A DNA stretch of 64,000 nt, taken from positions 1 to 64,000 of the forward strand of contig JAUXWZ010000196.1 of NCBI GenBank assembly GCA_030684835.1, given 5' to 3'. Positions 30,127 through 38,732 of this stretch are shown here, piece after piece (within the stretch, counting starts at the first letter, position 1; every line of letters begins with the position of its first letter). Below the pieces are notes generated by a model that saw only the letters and a program-made list of their open reading frames with translations, made no database searches and was not told the origin of the DNA. This DNA is from Beijerinckiaceae bacterium (lineage in GTDB: Bacteria; Pseudomonadota; Alphaproteobacteria; Rhizobiales; Beijerinckiaceae). A program made the position numbers and the translations under genes.

Positions 30127-30654
30127 TTAGGCGCGCCTATGAATCAGATAATCAAGCGAGGCGCGACCGGCGCCTTCCCTCATCAGATAGAGGAGACATA
30201 CTGCCCACACACCATGCAGCGCATAGGCGCCCGGATAAACAAAGATCTGGATGACCAATGTCATTATCAGCAATGCGAAGGCGGATAACCGCGTCGCGAG
30301 ACCCAGTAGGATTAAAACCGGAAAGACGTGTTCGGCAACGGTAGCGGCGAAAGCCGCAAGCTCCGGCGGAAGTATCGGCAGTCGATACTCCTCCTTGAAT
30401 AGGTCAATCGTCGCTTCGGCAAAGCGAGGAACGCCCACGCTGAAACGCCCGTCAATAATGTCTATGGAGAAGTTATCGACCTTCGTTTGTCCAGACTTCC
30501 AGAACACTGCGGCGATGGAGAATCTGGCAAGCGCCGCCAGTAGATCTTGAGGGATGTGTGCGAAGACGCGATCAAGCAGGCCAAGGGCGCGCATAAATGG
30601 CCATTGAGTCTCACGGGACGTGGCGGCGCCTCCTGCATTTTCTAAAGCGCTCAT
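30127..30654 (-). CDS. bufD: DoxX family membrane protein, bufferin operon (BufD type)
   Basis: A 175-residue DoxX protein with four hydrophobic helices. LLDRVFAHIPQDLLAALARFSIAAVFWKSGQTK is the N-terminal part that DoxX proteins share (split here as LLAALARFSIAAVFW and KSGQTKV). It is the last gene of the bufABCD operon, starting two bases after bufC. DoxX proteins accompany bufferin loci and may serve quinone or redox chemistry at the membrane; the exact role is not known. Confidence 0.85.
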   Translation of the reverse strand: MSALENAGGAATSRETQWPFMRALGLLDRVFAHIPQDLLAALARFSIAAVFWKSGQTKVDNFSIDIIDGRFSVGVPRFAEATIDLFKEEYRLPILPPELAAFAATVAEHVFPVLILLGLATRLSAFALLIMTLVIQIFVYPGAYALHGVWAVCLLYLMREGAGRASLDYLIHRRA

Positions 30655-30656
30655 TG

Positions 30657-31418
30657 TTAATCTCCATCATCGTACGTGAATAAGCAGGCGGCGCCGGTTG
30701 AAATCAGAACGTTTAAAACCTGAGCCAGGTTAAACTCTGACGACGACAAGCATGATTGCGCCGCAGCCTCTGCAAGCACGCCGCCCCGTGCGAGGCTTTC
30801 CAGTAATTCCGCGCCGCCGGGCGGCAGCAGACTGGTTTCAACGTGCAAGTTCGGACGCGTAACAAGCGCATCTTCCGCCGTAAATGGATCGATATTTTCA
30901 ACGGACTGCGCGCCTTGGTGTGCGCCCCACACGGAGACAATGGCGAAGTTTGAACGCACGATACGTGCCGCCGGATGCAGAGTTATACGCAAATTTGCAA
31001 GCCGCTCCGGATCAAGCGCGGCGAAATCCGCGCTCAGAAGCGGTAAGTAATCCTGCGCATGATATGCGCTCACGCGCGCAGCCTCGAGACGGGCGACGTC
31101 AGCCAGATATGGCGTACATGAGGCGGGCTGAAAGCAATCTATAAAATTGCAAAAATCTCTGCCATATAGGTGCATTATGGGCGAGGACGGCTTGTTCGAA
31201 GCTACATAAATGCGCGCCATGGCGCGAAAGAAATCGTCCCCAACAATTTGCCGGCAGACCGGATAATTTGTGCAGAGGGCTTCGACCAGCGACACTGCGA
31301 CGTTGTTACGATAAACGTTGAAACGCTGCAATGAAATGAAATCATTCGACGCAATCAAGCCCTTTGGCGTCGCGTCGGATTGGCTGATGCCGTTTGCGAA
31401 GGCGGCGAAATCCATCAT
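30657..31418 (-). CDS. bufC: DUF2063 protein, bufferin maturation partner (BufC type)
   Basis: A 253-residue protein. The N-terminal half (about 1-90) is the DUF2063/HvfC domain with FNVYRNNVAVSLVEALCTNYPVC cut here into FNVYRNNVAVSLVEAL and NYPVC, then YGRDFCNFI. In MbnBC-like and bufferin systems this partner carries the leader-binding surface and works with the DUF692 enzyme on the precursor. Its ATG overlaps the bufB stop (ATGA) and it is followed by bufD, so translation is coupled. Confidence 0.88.
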   Translation of the reverse strand: MMDFAAFANGISQSDATPKGLIASNDFISLQRFNVYRNNVAVSLVEALCTNYPVCRQIVGDDFFRAMARIYVASNKPSSPIMHLYGRDFCNFIDCFQPASCTPYLADVARLEAARVSAYHAQDYLPLLSADFAALDPERLANLRITLHPAARIVRSNFAIVSVWGAHQGAQSVENIDPFTAEDALVTRPNLHVETSLLPPGGAELLESLARGGVLAEAAAQSCLSSSEFNLAQVLNVLISTGAACLFTYDDGD

Positions 31419-32302
31419 GCAGCGCTCCTTTCGTTGATCACATCAGCGAGGAGCGCATCAGCCTTAGCGGCCTCTTCGAAAAGCGTATGCGCATCCGGCA
31501 CATCATTATCCCATTCGATCAGAGTTGAAACAGGGCCGCCTATTTTTAGCGCATGCGCATAGAGGCGCCACACATCGGGTTGAACGGGGCGATCATGAGC
31601 GTCTATCAGAAGCGGCTCTCCCGGCACGTCATCGGTTGCATATCCGCCAAGATGAATCTCTCGAACGCGCTCCAGCGGAAATGCATTCAAATATACAAGC
31701 GGATCACGACTGTGATTGACGCACGAGACCTGCACGTTGTTGATGTCGAGCAACAGATCACACCCTGCCCGGTGCGTGACTTCGCGAATGAAGTCCACCT
31801 CATCCCATGTACTCGACTCGAACGCGACATAAGTGGACGGATTTTCGAGAAGGATTTGGCGACCAAGCCGATCCTGAACACGCCCGAGGTGGCTAACGAC
31901 ACGCGTCAGCGCAGCATTGTCATAGGCAAGGGGTAAGAGATCGTTGAAGAAAACGCCGTCATGCGTAGACCATGCAAGATGCTCCGACACCCAGCGGGGC
32001 TGGTAACGACGGACAAGTTTATGCAAGCGATCAAGGTGAATATCATCAAGGGCGAGTCCGCCAATTGAGAGCCCGACGCCATGCACGGAGAGGTCAAAGC
32101 GTTCACGAAGCAAGGTCAATTGGCGGTGCGGCATGCCGCCCGCGCCCATATAATTTTCGGCATGCACTTCAAGGAAGCGCACGCATCCGGCATTCTCCAT
32201 GATGTCTTGAAAGTGCTGTGGCTTAAAGCCCACGCCGGCCCACGTGCGCGCCGGCGTGCTTTGACAGACTGGGTTAGCCGTCGCGGGATTTTGCAATGTC
32301 AT
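31415..32302 (-). CDS. bufB: DUF692 multinuclear iron enzyme, bufferin maturation (BufB type)
   Basis: A 295-residue TIM barrel related to MbnB. Metal-ligand segments are visible in order: EVHAENYMG (residues 45-53), VSEHLAWS, ENPSTY, LLDINNVQVSCVNHSRD, EIHLGGY, LIDAHD and EWDND. Enzymes of this family use two or three irons and O2 to convert cysteines of a precursor into thiol-bearing heterocycles. The start MTLQNPATAN at 32302 has GGAGGGGAAAG before it; a longer frame reaches 32338. It lies 42 bases after bufA. Confidence 0.92.
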   Translation of the reverse strand: MTLQNPATANPVCQSTPARTWAGVGFKPQHFQDIMENAGCVRFLEVHAENYMGAGGMPHRQLTLLRERFDLSVHGVGLSIGGLALDDIHLDRLHKLVRRYQPRWVSEHLAWSTHDGVFFNDLLPLAYDNAALTRVVSHLGRVQDRLGRQILLENPSTYVAFESSTWDEVDFIREVTHRAGCDLLLDINNVQVSCVNHSRDPLVYLNAFPLERVREIHLGGYATDDVPGEPLLIDAHDRPVQPDVWRLYAHALKIGGPVSTLIEWDNDVPDAHTLFEEAAKADALLADVINERSAA

Positions 32303-32344
32303 TGAAACTTTCCCCTCCACGCGGCGGCCAGTTGTCAAGAGACG

Positions 32345-32641
32345 TCAGCTGCGCTTCGCGCGAAATTCCTTAAGCTGACCAAAGCCGCTAGTTGACGTCT
32401 TGGACGCCATTTTTTCGCACGTTCCCTTGGCGACGTATTTCCACGCGTTGCCTTGGTAATCTACAGTCGACGTGCCCGCACATGTGGTTCCCGCTCCTGC
32501 GGCGCAATCATTCTGGCCCTTCAGCGAAACGCCGAAGCAACGTTCGCGGCTCGAGTCTTGAGCGGACGCCGGCGCCGTTGATATTGCGAGGGCGCTGGTA
32601 AGAGACGCGGCGAGTGCAAGCGATAAAGTACGACGATCCAT
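32345..32641 (-). CDS. bufA: bufferin precursor peptide (DUF2282, BufA type)
   Basis: A 98-residue exported peptide. The signal sequence ends near ASAQ (residue 27-28). Four cysteines at 35, 46, 54 and 75 lie in [19 protein letters not shown] and KGTCEKM, separated by YQGNAWKYV: this is the bufferin signature, where cysteines are modified by BufB/BufC to copper-binding groups. The signal peptide probably doubles as leader. AGGAGG precedes the ATG. It is the first gene of the operon and has its own sigmaF-like promoter. Confidence 0.93.
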   Translation of the reverse strand: MDRRTLSLALAASLTSALAISTAPASAQDSSRERCFGVSLKGQNDCAAGAGTTCAGTSTVDYQGNAWKYVAKGTCEKMASKTSTSGFGQLKEFRAKRS

Positions 32642-32684
32642 TTAATCCTCCTGGACAGCGCCATTCCGCGGGCTGCAAGGGAAG

Positions 32685-32710
32685 TACGGAGCGTTGCGTG
32701 GTTGTGTTAC
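32685..32710 (-). promoter_or_regulatory. sigmaF-type promoter of bufABCD
   Basis: On the minus strand GTAACA (32710-32705), 16 bases, CGTA (32688-32685), ending 43 bases before the bufA ATG. It matches the form I recall for Caulobacter sigmaF promoters (GTAACC-N16-CGAA) with one change in each box. Confidence 0.75.
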
Positions 32711-32774
32711 ATGGGACACGGTTTCGTGAACGTCGCTTGGTTGATCCGGCGCTAAAGTAAATTTGCAGCATCCG

Positions 32775-32800
32775 GTAACGAAATGACCAAGACCCGCGAA
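32775..32800 (+). promoter_or_regulatory. sigmaF-type autoregulatory promoter
   Basis: GTAACG (32775-32780), 16 bases, CGAA (32797-32800). The ATG at 32783 falls between the two boxes, so a transcript from here would start near 32807 and could only use the ATG at 32855. Confidence 0.7.
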
Positions 32801-32854
32801 AAGACTCTTGAACACACGCGCATCGAGGTACGCGAAGAGGATCAACTTGGCGAC

Positions 32855-33370
32855 ATGATGCGCTTGGCTCTTGCTGGAAATTCGGCCGTTTATGCTGACC
32901 TTCTCAAGGAGGTCGCCAAGCTTGCCCGAGGCTCCGCGCGGAGCATGCTGCGGCGACGCGGCCAGAGTGACGCCGATCTTGAAGATATCGTTCAGGAGGT
33001 TCTCCTCGCCGTTCATCTGAAGCGGGGCGCCTGGGATAAAGTTCGCCCATTTCGACCATGGCTTGGGGCGATCGTGCGGCACAAGCTCATCGACGCGATG
33101 CGGCGGCGAAGACTGGGCGATGTGTCTGTAGACGAGATTGCGGACATCCTGCCCGCGGAGACTACGGCGCCTTCCGACGCGCACGACGTGGAGCGCACTT
33201 TGGCATGTCTGCCGGAACGGCCGCGCGCCATTGTGCGCGCCATCGCGATTGAGGGGCGAAGCGCTGCGCAGGTGGGCGCTGATTTTGGCATGAACGAAGG
33301 CGCAGTGCGCGTTGCGCTGCATCGCGCGCTGAAGGACCTCGCCGCCAGATTTAGAGGGCGGACGGAATGA
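32855..33370 (+). CDS. sigF: ECF sigma factor, SigF type
   Basis: A 171-residue two-domain sigma factor. Region 2 lies at about 20-85 (LEDIVQEVLLAVHLKRGAWD, PFRPWLGAIVRHKLIDAMRR) and region 4 at 115-165 (RPRAIVRAIAIEGRSAAQVG, then GMNEGAVRVALHRALKDL). The open frame begins at 32783, but that ATG has no ribosome-binding site and lies inside a promoter-like motif, so I prefer 32855, with AGAGG 14 bases upstream. It is coupled to the anti-sigma gene by ATGA and divergent from bufA. In Caulobacter the same pair controls the bufferin operon under heavy-metal stress. Confidence 0.88.
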   Translation: MMRLALAGNSAVYADLLKEVAKLARGSARSMLRRRGQSDADLEDIVQEVLLAVHLKRGAWDKVRPFRPWLGAIVRHKLIDAMRRRRLGDVSVDEIADILPAETTAPSDAHDVERTLACLPERPRAIVRAIAIEGRSAAQVGADFGMNEGAVRVALHRALKDLAARFRGRTE

Positions 33371-34002
33371 AAACAGACGATCTTATTCGCGCGTTGGCCG
33401 AAGATGCGCCATCCGATACCGGCCCGGCGCGCAATCGGGCGCTGCTGCTGCTCGCCGCCTCGTCAATTATCGTGGCGATCGTCTTCGTGCTTTTGTTCAA
33501 TTTGCGCGCTGACCTTGCCGGTTCCGGGGCGTGGCCAACCTTACGCAAGCTCGCCGTCACGCTGCTGCTACTGGGGGCCGGCGCGCGGGGCGCCACCCTA
33601 TTGATGCAGCCAGACGCACGGCTGCGTGACGCGCTGATCTGGCTGGCGGCGCCTATTGCGGCAATACTGACCCTCATTGGCGTCGATGTGGCGCTGAACG
33701 GCAACGCGAATCTCGGCGCACGGGCGATGGGCGCAACAGCGCTGCAATGCCTGGCATCCGTAAGCCTTCTGTCGCTCGCGCCGCTTGCAGCGTTTCTCTA
33801 CGGGCTGCGGGAGGGGGCGACGACGCGTCCCGATATCGCTGGCGCGCTTGCGGGCGTCGCCGCTGGCGGAATTGCCGCGAGTCTCTATGCGCTGCACTGC
33901 ACCGACGACGGTCCGCTATTTGTGGGCGTTTGGTATGGGCTCGCCATCATGCTCGTTGGCGCAGCGGGCTGGTTTGCGGGACGCCGCATCCTGCAATGGT
34001 GA
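33367..34002 (+). CDS. nrsF: NrsF-type anti-sigma factor (DUF1109), membrane sensor
   Basis: A 211-residue protein with six hydrophobic helices after a short cytoplasmic lead that probably holds the sigma factor. Two cysteines, C128 and C178, are 50 residues apart; this equals the spacing of the essential pair C131 and C181 I recall for Caulobacter NrsF, which are thought to sense metals. It overlaps the sigma gene by four bases (ATGA). Release of sigmaF would switch on bufA, sigF and, by the promoter motif, msrB. Confidence 0.9.
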   Translation: MKTDDLIRALAEDAPSDTGPARNRALLLLAASSIIVAIVFVLLFNLRADLAGSGAWPTLRKLAVTLLLLGAGARGATLLMQPDARLRDALIWLAAPIAAILTLIGVDVALNGNANLGARAMGATALQCLASVSLLSLAPLAAFLYGLREGATTRPDIAGALAGVAAGGIAASLYALHCTDDGPLFVGVWYGLAIMLVGAAGWFAGRRILQW

Positions 34003-34006
34003 ACAC

Positions 34007-35083
34007 CTAGCCGCGCGCCTCGATCCATTCCGCGACAATGGCTGCTGATGCGTCGCTGTTCTGCTCCATCATCAGCATGTGTCCGTTGCCTGTGAACCCG
34101 CGTTCAGCAAGATAGGTGTGCTCGACGCTGACGCCCGCCTGCCGCAGGAAGCTGGTCGTGCAGTGATCATAAGGCGCGTGATAACTCGCCTCGCCCGTGA
34201 TCATGAAGACAGGCACTTTCGCGATATTGGCGAGCTTGCGCGCGGGCTCGGCCTGTCGCCAGCAAGTCGCGCAATCGGGCCGTGTGGGGCCGTCTTCCTT
34301 GTGGAACGCGAGCGCATCGCCATCTTGGAGCGGCGGGTCCCACGTGAGTTGCACATCGCAGAGGCCAGAGACTTTTGTGCGACCCTGATCCGCGAACCAG
34401 TCGGGCGCGCCAAGCGCCGCGTTGTCGTGGACTGGCGGGCCATTTGGTTCAACCGCGATGAGCGCCTTGACGAATGCGGGTCTGCGATCGGCGACAATCC
34501 AGCCGAAGGCGCCCGCCTGCGAATGCACAACCAGAATAGCCTCGCCAATCTTGTCGAGCAGCGCGCACAAGGCCTGCGCGTTAATCTCCTGCTGGAAGGC
34601 ATAGTCAGCGATGGACGGCAATTGCGTCGCAATGAAAGCGTCGAAAAGCGGATCGCCGGGGCGTCCCTCGCCCGGCCATTGCGTATGCAGTTTCGCCTGC
34701 GGCCATTTCTCGAAACGCTCCGGCGCAACGAAACGCTGAACGGCAAAATCTGTTTTCAGCGGCCCGAGCTTGCCGTGAAATTCTTCCCGCCACGCAGACC
34801 GGCCGCGCCCGACCTGATCGACCACGTACGTCGCATGGCCCCGGCGCAGGAAGAATTGCGCCCAGCCTTCCCGGCCATCCGCCGTCTGCGTCCAGTTCAT
34901 GCCGCCCTGTTGCCCACCATGCACAAAGACGATGGGCGTTTTGAACCGCTGCTCATGGGGGATCTGGAATTCAACGTACATCTGCCCGACCATCGGCCGG
35001 TCGGGGGAGCTTTCCAGATAACGTCCGCCAACGTGGAAATGCCCCTGGCGCGCTATCATCAGCGGCGGCTTGTCGCTCGGCAT
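34007..35083 (-). CDS. alpha/beta hydrolase
   Basis: A 358-residue hydrolase. FVHGGQQGGMNW gives the oxyanion loop and VVHSQAGAFG the nucleophile serine elbow near residue 190; a GNGHMLMME segment near the end supplies the histidine. The start at 35083 follows GGGAGG. No signal peptide is seen. It lies four bases past the convergent nrsF gene. Substrate unknown; similar proteins are annotated as esterases or lactonases. Confidence 0.8.
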   Translation of the reverse strand: MPSDKPPLMIARQGHFHVGGRYLESSPDRPMVGQMYVEFQIPHEQRFKTPIVFVHGGQQGGMNWTQTADGREGWAQFFLRRGHATYVVDQVGRGRSAWREEFHGKLGPLKTDFAVQRFVAPERFEKWPQAKLHTQWPGEGRPGDPLFDAFIATQLPSIADYAFQQEINAQALCALLDKIGEAILVVHSQAGAFGWIVADRRPAFVKALIAVEPNGPPVHDNAALGAPDWFADQGRTKVSGLCDVQLTWDPPLQDGDALAFHKEDGPTRPDCATCWRQAEPARKLANIAKVPVFMITGEASYHAPYDHCTTSFLRQAGVSVEHTYLAERGFTGNGHMLMMEQNSDASAAIVAEWIEARG

Positions 35084-35109
35084 GTTTCCTCCCGCTATGT
35101 GGGCGCAGT

Positions 35110-36327
35110 CTAGCGCGGCGCGATGCGCCATAACAGCAGCGCGACGACGATTGTGCCAGCCATCATCGCGCCCGCAAAGAGCGCGACGCCGGGCCAAGCC
35201 GCATTCGCCCAGAAGACGCCGCCCGCGGTGCCGGCCGCTCCTCCCCCAACATAGTAAAATAAAAGATAAAGCGACGAGGCCTGCGCCTTGTCCTTCGCGA
35301 CCAATGTCGCTGCCCAGCCGCTGGCGATGGCGTGCGCGCCGAAGAAACCGAAGGTGAGGATGACAAGCCCCGCAGCAATTGATGCAAGGTGATCCGGCGT
35401 CATCAACACAAGCCCAAACGTCATCAGGCAGAGCGACGCAACGAGCACCGGTCCCCGCCCGTATTTCGCCGCCTGCCCGCCCATAAAGGCCGAGGCAATG
35501 GAGCCTGCGGGATAAACCACAAAAATAAGCCCGGCCAATGCCTGGGTAAGTAGAAAGGGCTCTGCCTGCAGGCGGAAGCCCAGATAATTATAAACCGTCA
35601 TGAAGCCGCCCAGCAGCAGAAAGCCGAGCACAAGCAACAGCGCGATGCCCGGGTTGCGCGCGCAGGCCAGCATAGATGACGCCAGCTTGCTGAGCGAGGG
35701 CGTGCGCGCCTCAAAGTATTGCGATGCAGGCAACGCGCGCCAGAACACGAAAGCTGACGCAAAACCTGTGAGCGCCAGCGCAGCGATGGCGAGGCGCCAT
35801 GAGCCGTAATCGGCCAGCGCCGCAGTGATGAGGCGCCCGCTCATGCCGCCAAACGCGCCGCCGCCGATGTAGATGCCGACGGCGGACGCCACGGCTTTGG
35901 GCTCCATCTCCTCGGCAAGGTACGCAAGCGCCACAGCGGGCATGCCCGATAACGTGACGCCCGCCAGCGCCCGCAGCCAGAGAACCTGACTCCAGTCCTG
36001 CGCGAAGGCGAGGACGAATGTGAGCGCGGACGATGCGAGCAGCGCGCCCAGCATCATCGATTTGCGCCCAACAACTTCCGACAGCGAGCTGGCGAACAGC
36101 ATTGCGAAAGCCATTGTCGCGGTGGTCAACGACAACGCGAGCGAGCTTTCAGCAGCGGAGACGCCGAAGGTTTCGCTGAACAAAGGCAGCACGGGCTGCG
36201 TGCAATAAAGGATCGCGAAAATTGAAAACCCGCAGAAGAAGATCGCGATATTGGTGCGCCTGAACTCAGGCGTGCCAGCCGCGATGCGCGCAGATGCGCC
36301 AGCGTCGACGCCCCCTGCGCGCTCCAT
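35110..36327 (-). CDS. MFS transporter (YnfM-like)
   Basis: A 405-residue twelve-helix carrier. LSEVVGRKSMML is the A-motif loop and GIYIGGGAFGGMSGRLI a helix-five motif seen in drug-proton antiporters. TQPVLPLFSETFGVS in the first periplasmic stretch matches the YnfM group. It stops 27 bases before the hydrolase start, on the same strand, and starts two bases after era ends, so it may be read from the era operon. Substrate unknown. Confidence 0.85.
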   Translation of the reverse strand: MERAGGVDAGASARIAAGTPEFRRTNIAIFFCGFSIFAILYCTQPVLPLFSETFGVSAAESSLALSLTTATMAFAMLFASSLSEVVGRKSMMLGALLASSALTFVLAFAQDWSQVLWLRALAGVTLSGMPAVALAYLAEEMEPKAVASAVGIYIGGGAFGGMSGRLITAALADYGSWRLAIAALALTGFASAFVFWRALPASQYFEARTPSLSKLASSMLACARNPGIALLLVLGFLLLGGFMTVYNYLGFRLQAEPFLLTQALAGLIFVVYPAGSIASAFMGGQAAKYGRGPVLVASLCLMTFGLVLMTPDHLASIAAGLVILTFGFFGAHAIASGWAATLVAKDKAQASSLYLLFYYVGGGAAGTAGGVFWANAAWPGVALFAGAMMAGTIVVALLLWRIAPR

Positions 36328-36329
36328 CG

Positions 36330-37241
36330 TCAGCCTTTCGGGAAATCCAGCCCCATTTCGCGATAGCGCTCGGGATCATCAATCCAGTTTTCGCGAACCT
36401 TCACGAACAGGAAGAGATGCACCTTCTGTTCGGCGGCCTCCATGATGTCCTTGCGCGAAGCCGAACCGATGGACTTGATCGTGCGCCCGCCCTCGCCCAG
36501 CACGATCTTGCGATGACCTTCGCGCGTCACATAAATAGTCTGCTCGATGCGCGCGGAGCCGTCCGGCAAGTTCTTCCACTGGTCGGTTTCAACTGTCATC
36601 TGGTAGGGCAGTTCGTCGTGCAGGCGCTCGAAAATCTTCTCGCGCGTGATTTCAGCGGCGAGCGAGCGCAGCGGCGCGTCGGAGATTTGATCTTCAGGAT
36701 ACAGCCACGGCCCGGGCTTCATCATCGCCGCAAGCCTTTCCTTCATTTTCTCGACGCCATGGCCTTTGAGCGCCGAAATCATGAAGGTCTCTTCGAACGG
36801 GCAGATCTCGTTAATGCTCTGCGCCAGCGCGAGAAGTTCCTGGTGCTCCACGGTGTCGATCTTGTTGAGCGCAAGCGCGCGGCGGCGCGTGGTCTGCTGC
36901 GCCAGTTTCTCGAGGATCGCCCTCGTCTCGTCATCGAGGCCCTTGCGCACGTCGATGAGAAGACACACGACATCGGCGTCAGCAGCTCCGCCCCACGCGC
37001 TGTTGACCATGGCGCGGTCGAGCCGGCGCTTGGGCGCAAAAATGCCCGGCGTATCGACAAAAATGATCTGCGCATCGTCATGAAGCGCAATGCCACGCAC
37101 CTGGGTGCGCGTGGTCTGCACCTTGCGCGAAACGATGGAAACCTTGGCGCCGACCAGCGCATTCAGCAGTGTCGATTTGCCTGCGTTGGGCACGCCGATA
37201 AGGGCGACGAAACCGCAGCGTGTCTTGTCCTGATCGCTCAT
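36330..37241 (-). CDS. era: GTPase Era
   Basis: Binds the 3' end of 16S rRNA and helps 30S assembly. The 303-residue product has G1 GVPNAGKST (16-24), G3 DTPG, G4 NKID and a C-terminal KH domain with EGGRTIKSIG. Its ATG overlaps the rnc stop by ATGA; lepB, rnc and era form one operon. Confidence 0.96.
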   Translation of the reverse strand: MSDQDKTRCGFVALIGVPNAGKSTLLNALVGAKVSIVSRKVQTTRTQVRGIALHDDAQIIFVDTPGIFAPKRRLDRAMVNSAWGGAADADVVCLLIDVRKGLDDETRAILEKLAQQTTRRRALALNKIDTVEHQELLALAQSINEICPFEETFMISALKGHGVEKMKERLAAMMKPGPWLYPEDQISDAPLRSLAAEITREKIFERLHDELPYQMTVETDQWKNLPDGSARIEQTIYVTREGHRKIVLGEGGRTIKSIGSASRKDIMEAAEQKVHLFLFVKVRENWIDDPERYREMGLDFPKG

Positions 37242-37960
37242 GTCGAGCCTTTCTCGCTGCGTTCGTTCACGCCCTCGCGGGTCATGAAGGCGCGCGCTGC
37301 CGCTTGTTCGGCGGTGCGCTTGGATGCGCCCTCCGCCTCGACTGATTCAAAGCCCGGGATTTCGACGGAAATGAGAAACTTGGGCGCGTGCGCTGGACCC
37401 GAGCGGCCCGCCTCGCGATAGACAGGCGTGTCGAGCCCCCGGGCCTGCGCCCATTCCTGCAGCGCAGTTTTGGGGTCGCGTAGCGGGCGGCGCGGCTTGA
37501 GCATCCGCTCGGACCAATTGCGATTCACCAGGTCGCGCGCAGCCTCGTACCCGGCGTCGACATATACAGCGCCGATGAGCGACTCGCACACATCGCCGAG
37601 GATCGCGACCTTTGTCGCGCCTCCCGTCTGCGCTTCGCCGCCGCCTAGGCGCACATGCTCGCCCACACCCCATTCGCGCGCGATGTCAGCGCAGGTTTCC
37701 TTGCGCACGAGTTCAGCGAGGCGGCGTGAGAGTTCACCTTCCGCCGCTTTGGGAAACGCCACATGCAACATGTCGGACACCGCGAGGCCGAGCACGCGAT
37801 CGCCCAGAAATTCGAGGCGTTGATAAGAATCGACGCGCACGCCGCGCGCCGGGATTGCGCTGACGTGAGTTAATGCGCGCTCCAGCAGGTTGCGGTCCTT
37901 GAAGTCGTAACCCAGCCTGCGCTCCAACTCGCCAAGCTCTGGCGAAGCGCTCTTGTCCAT
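37238..37960 (-). CDS. rnc: ribonuclease III
   Basis: Cuts double-stranded RNA in rRNA and mRNA processing. The 240-residue product has the signature LEFLGDRVLGL (residues 49-59) with its acidic residues, LGDVCESLIGAVYVDAGYEAA for the second acidic pair, and a double-stranded-RNA-binding domain from about 160. The start at 37960 lies one base after the lepB stop; a longer frame into lepB is not credible. Confidence 0.95.
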   Translation of the reverse strand: MDKSASPELGELERRLGYDFKDRNLLERALTHVSAIPARGVRVDSYQRLEFLGDRVLGLAVSDMLHVAFPKAAEGELSRRLAELVRKETCADIAREWGVGEHVRLGGGEAQTGGATKVAILGDVCESLIGAVYVDAGYEAARDLVNRNWSERMLKPRRPLRDPKTALQEWAQARGLDTPVYREAGRSGPAHAPKFLISVEIPGFESVEAEGASKRTAEQAAARAFMTREGVNERSEKGST

Positions 37961-37961
37961 G

Positions 37962-38732
37962 TCAGCGCACCGGCGAGAAGATGCGACTCCAGCGCACGCT
38001 CCATGGCCACTTCCAGAATTGCCAGGCCGCCTCGCCTTCCTCGACAGAGAAGAAGATGATTTCCGCACGGCCGACGAAGTTTTCGAGAGGCACCGGCCCC
38101 ACGCCGCCATCCGCGCCCGATACGCGCGAGTCGGTTGAATTGTCGCGGTTGTCGCCCATCATGAAGTAGTGGCCAGCCGGCACCTTGAAGGTGGGCGTGT
38201 TGTCGTAGAAGCCGCGGTCGCCATCACGCTCGATGATCACGTGGCTCGTGCCGCCCGGCAATGTTTCGCGATATGTCGGCACGTCGGCTTCGCGCCCGAA
38301 GGCGTCGCGCGTGCGGATGCTCGTCACGCGTTCACGCGGCGCAACCTCGCCGTTGATATACAGGCGACCTTCGACCATTTGCACAGTTTCGCCGGGCAGG
38401 CCGATCACGCGCTTGATGTAATCGGTCGAGCCGTCGCGCGGCAGTTTGAACACGGCGATGTCGCCCCGCTTGGGGTCGCTGCCGATGATCCGCCCGCTGA
38501 ACAGGTCCGGGCTGAAGGGGAAGGAGTGCTTGGAATAGCCATAAGAATATTTCGAGACGAACAGATAATCGCCGATCAGCAGCGTCGGAATCAGCGACCC
38601 GGAGGGGATGTTGAACGGCTGAAACAGGAAGGTGCGGACAACGAGCGCAATCAGGAGCGCCTGAACGATGACCTTGACTGTTTCGCCGAAGCCCCCCTCT
38701 TCCTTCTTCTTCGCCACCTTCTTCTCCGCCAC
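37962..38732 (-). CDS. lepB: signal peptidase I
   Basis: Cleaves Sec and Tat signal peptides at the membrane. The 256-residue protein has one N-terminal helix (20-40), the catalytic serine in IPSGSLIPTL (Ser46; leucine replaces the usual methionine after it), and the general-base lysine in DYIKRVIGLPGE (Lys107); GDNRDNSTDSR is box E. The GTG start has AGGAAGG upstream. It is followed at once by rnc. Confidence 0.95.
   Translation of the reverse strand: MAEKKVAKKKEEGGFGETVKVIVQALLIALVVRTFLFQPFNIPSGSLIPTLLIGDYLFVSKYSYGYSKHSFPFSPDLFSGRIIGSDPKRGDIAVFKLPRDGSTDYIKRVIGLPGETVQMVEGRLYINGEVAPRERVTSIRTRDAFGREADVPTYRETLPGGTSHVIIERDGDRGFYDNTPTFKVPAGHYFMMGDNRDNSTDSRVSGADGGVGPVPLENFVGRAEIIFFSVEEGEAAWQFWKWPWSVRWSRIFSPVR

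Noticed and set aside
36294-37421. A 375-codon plus-strand frame over era.
   Set aside because: Antisense to era and rnc, with no ribosome-binding site or family pattern; similar shadows lie over ldtP (11179-12336) and the hydrolase (34079-35113).
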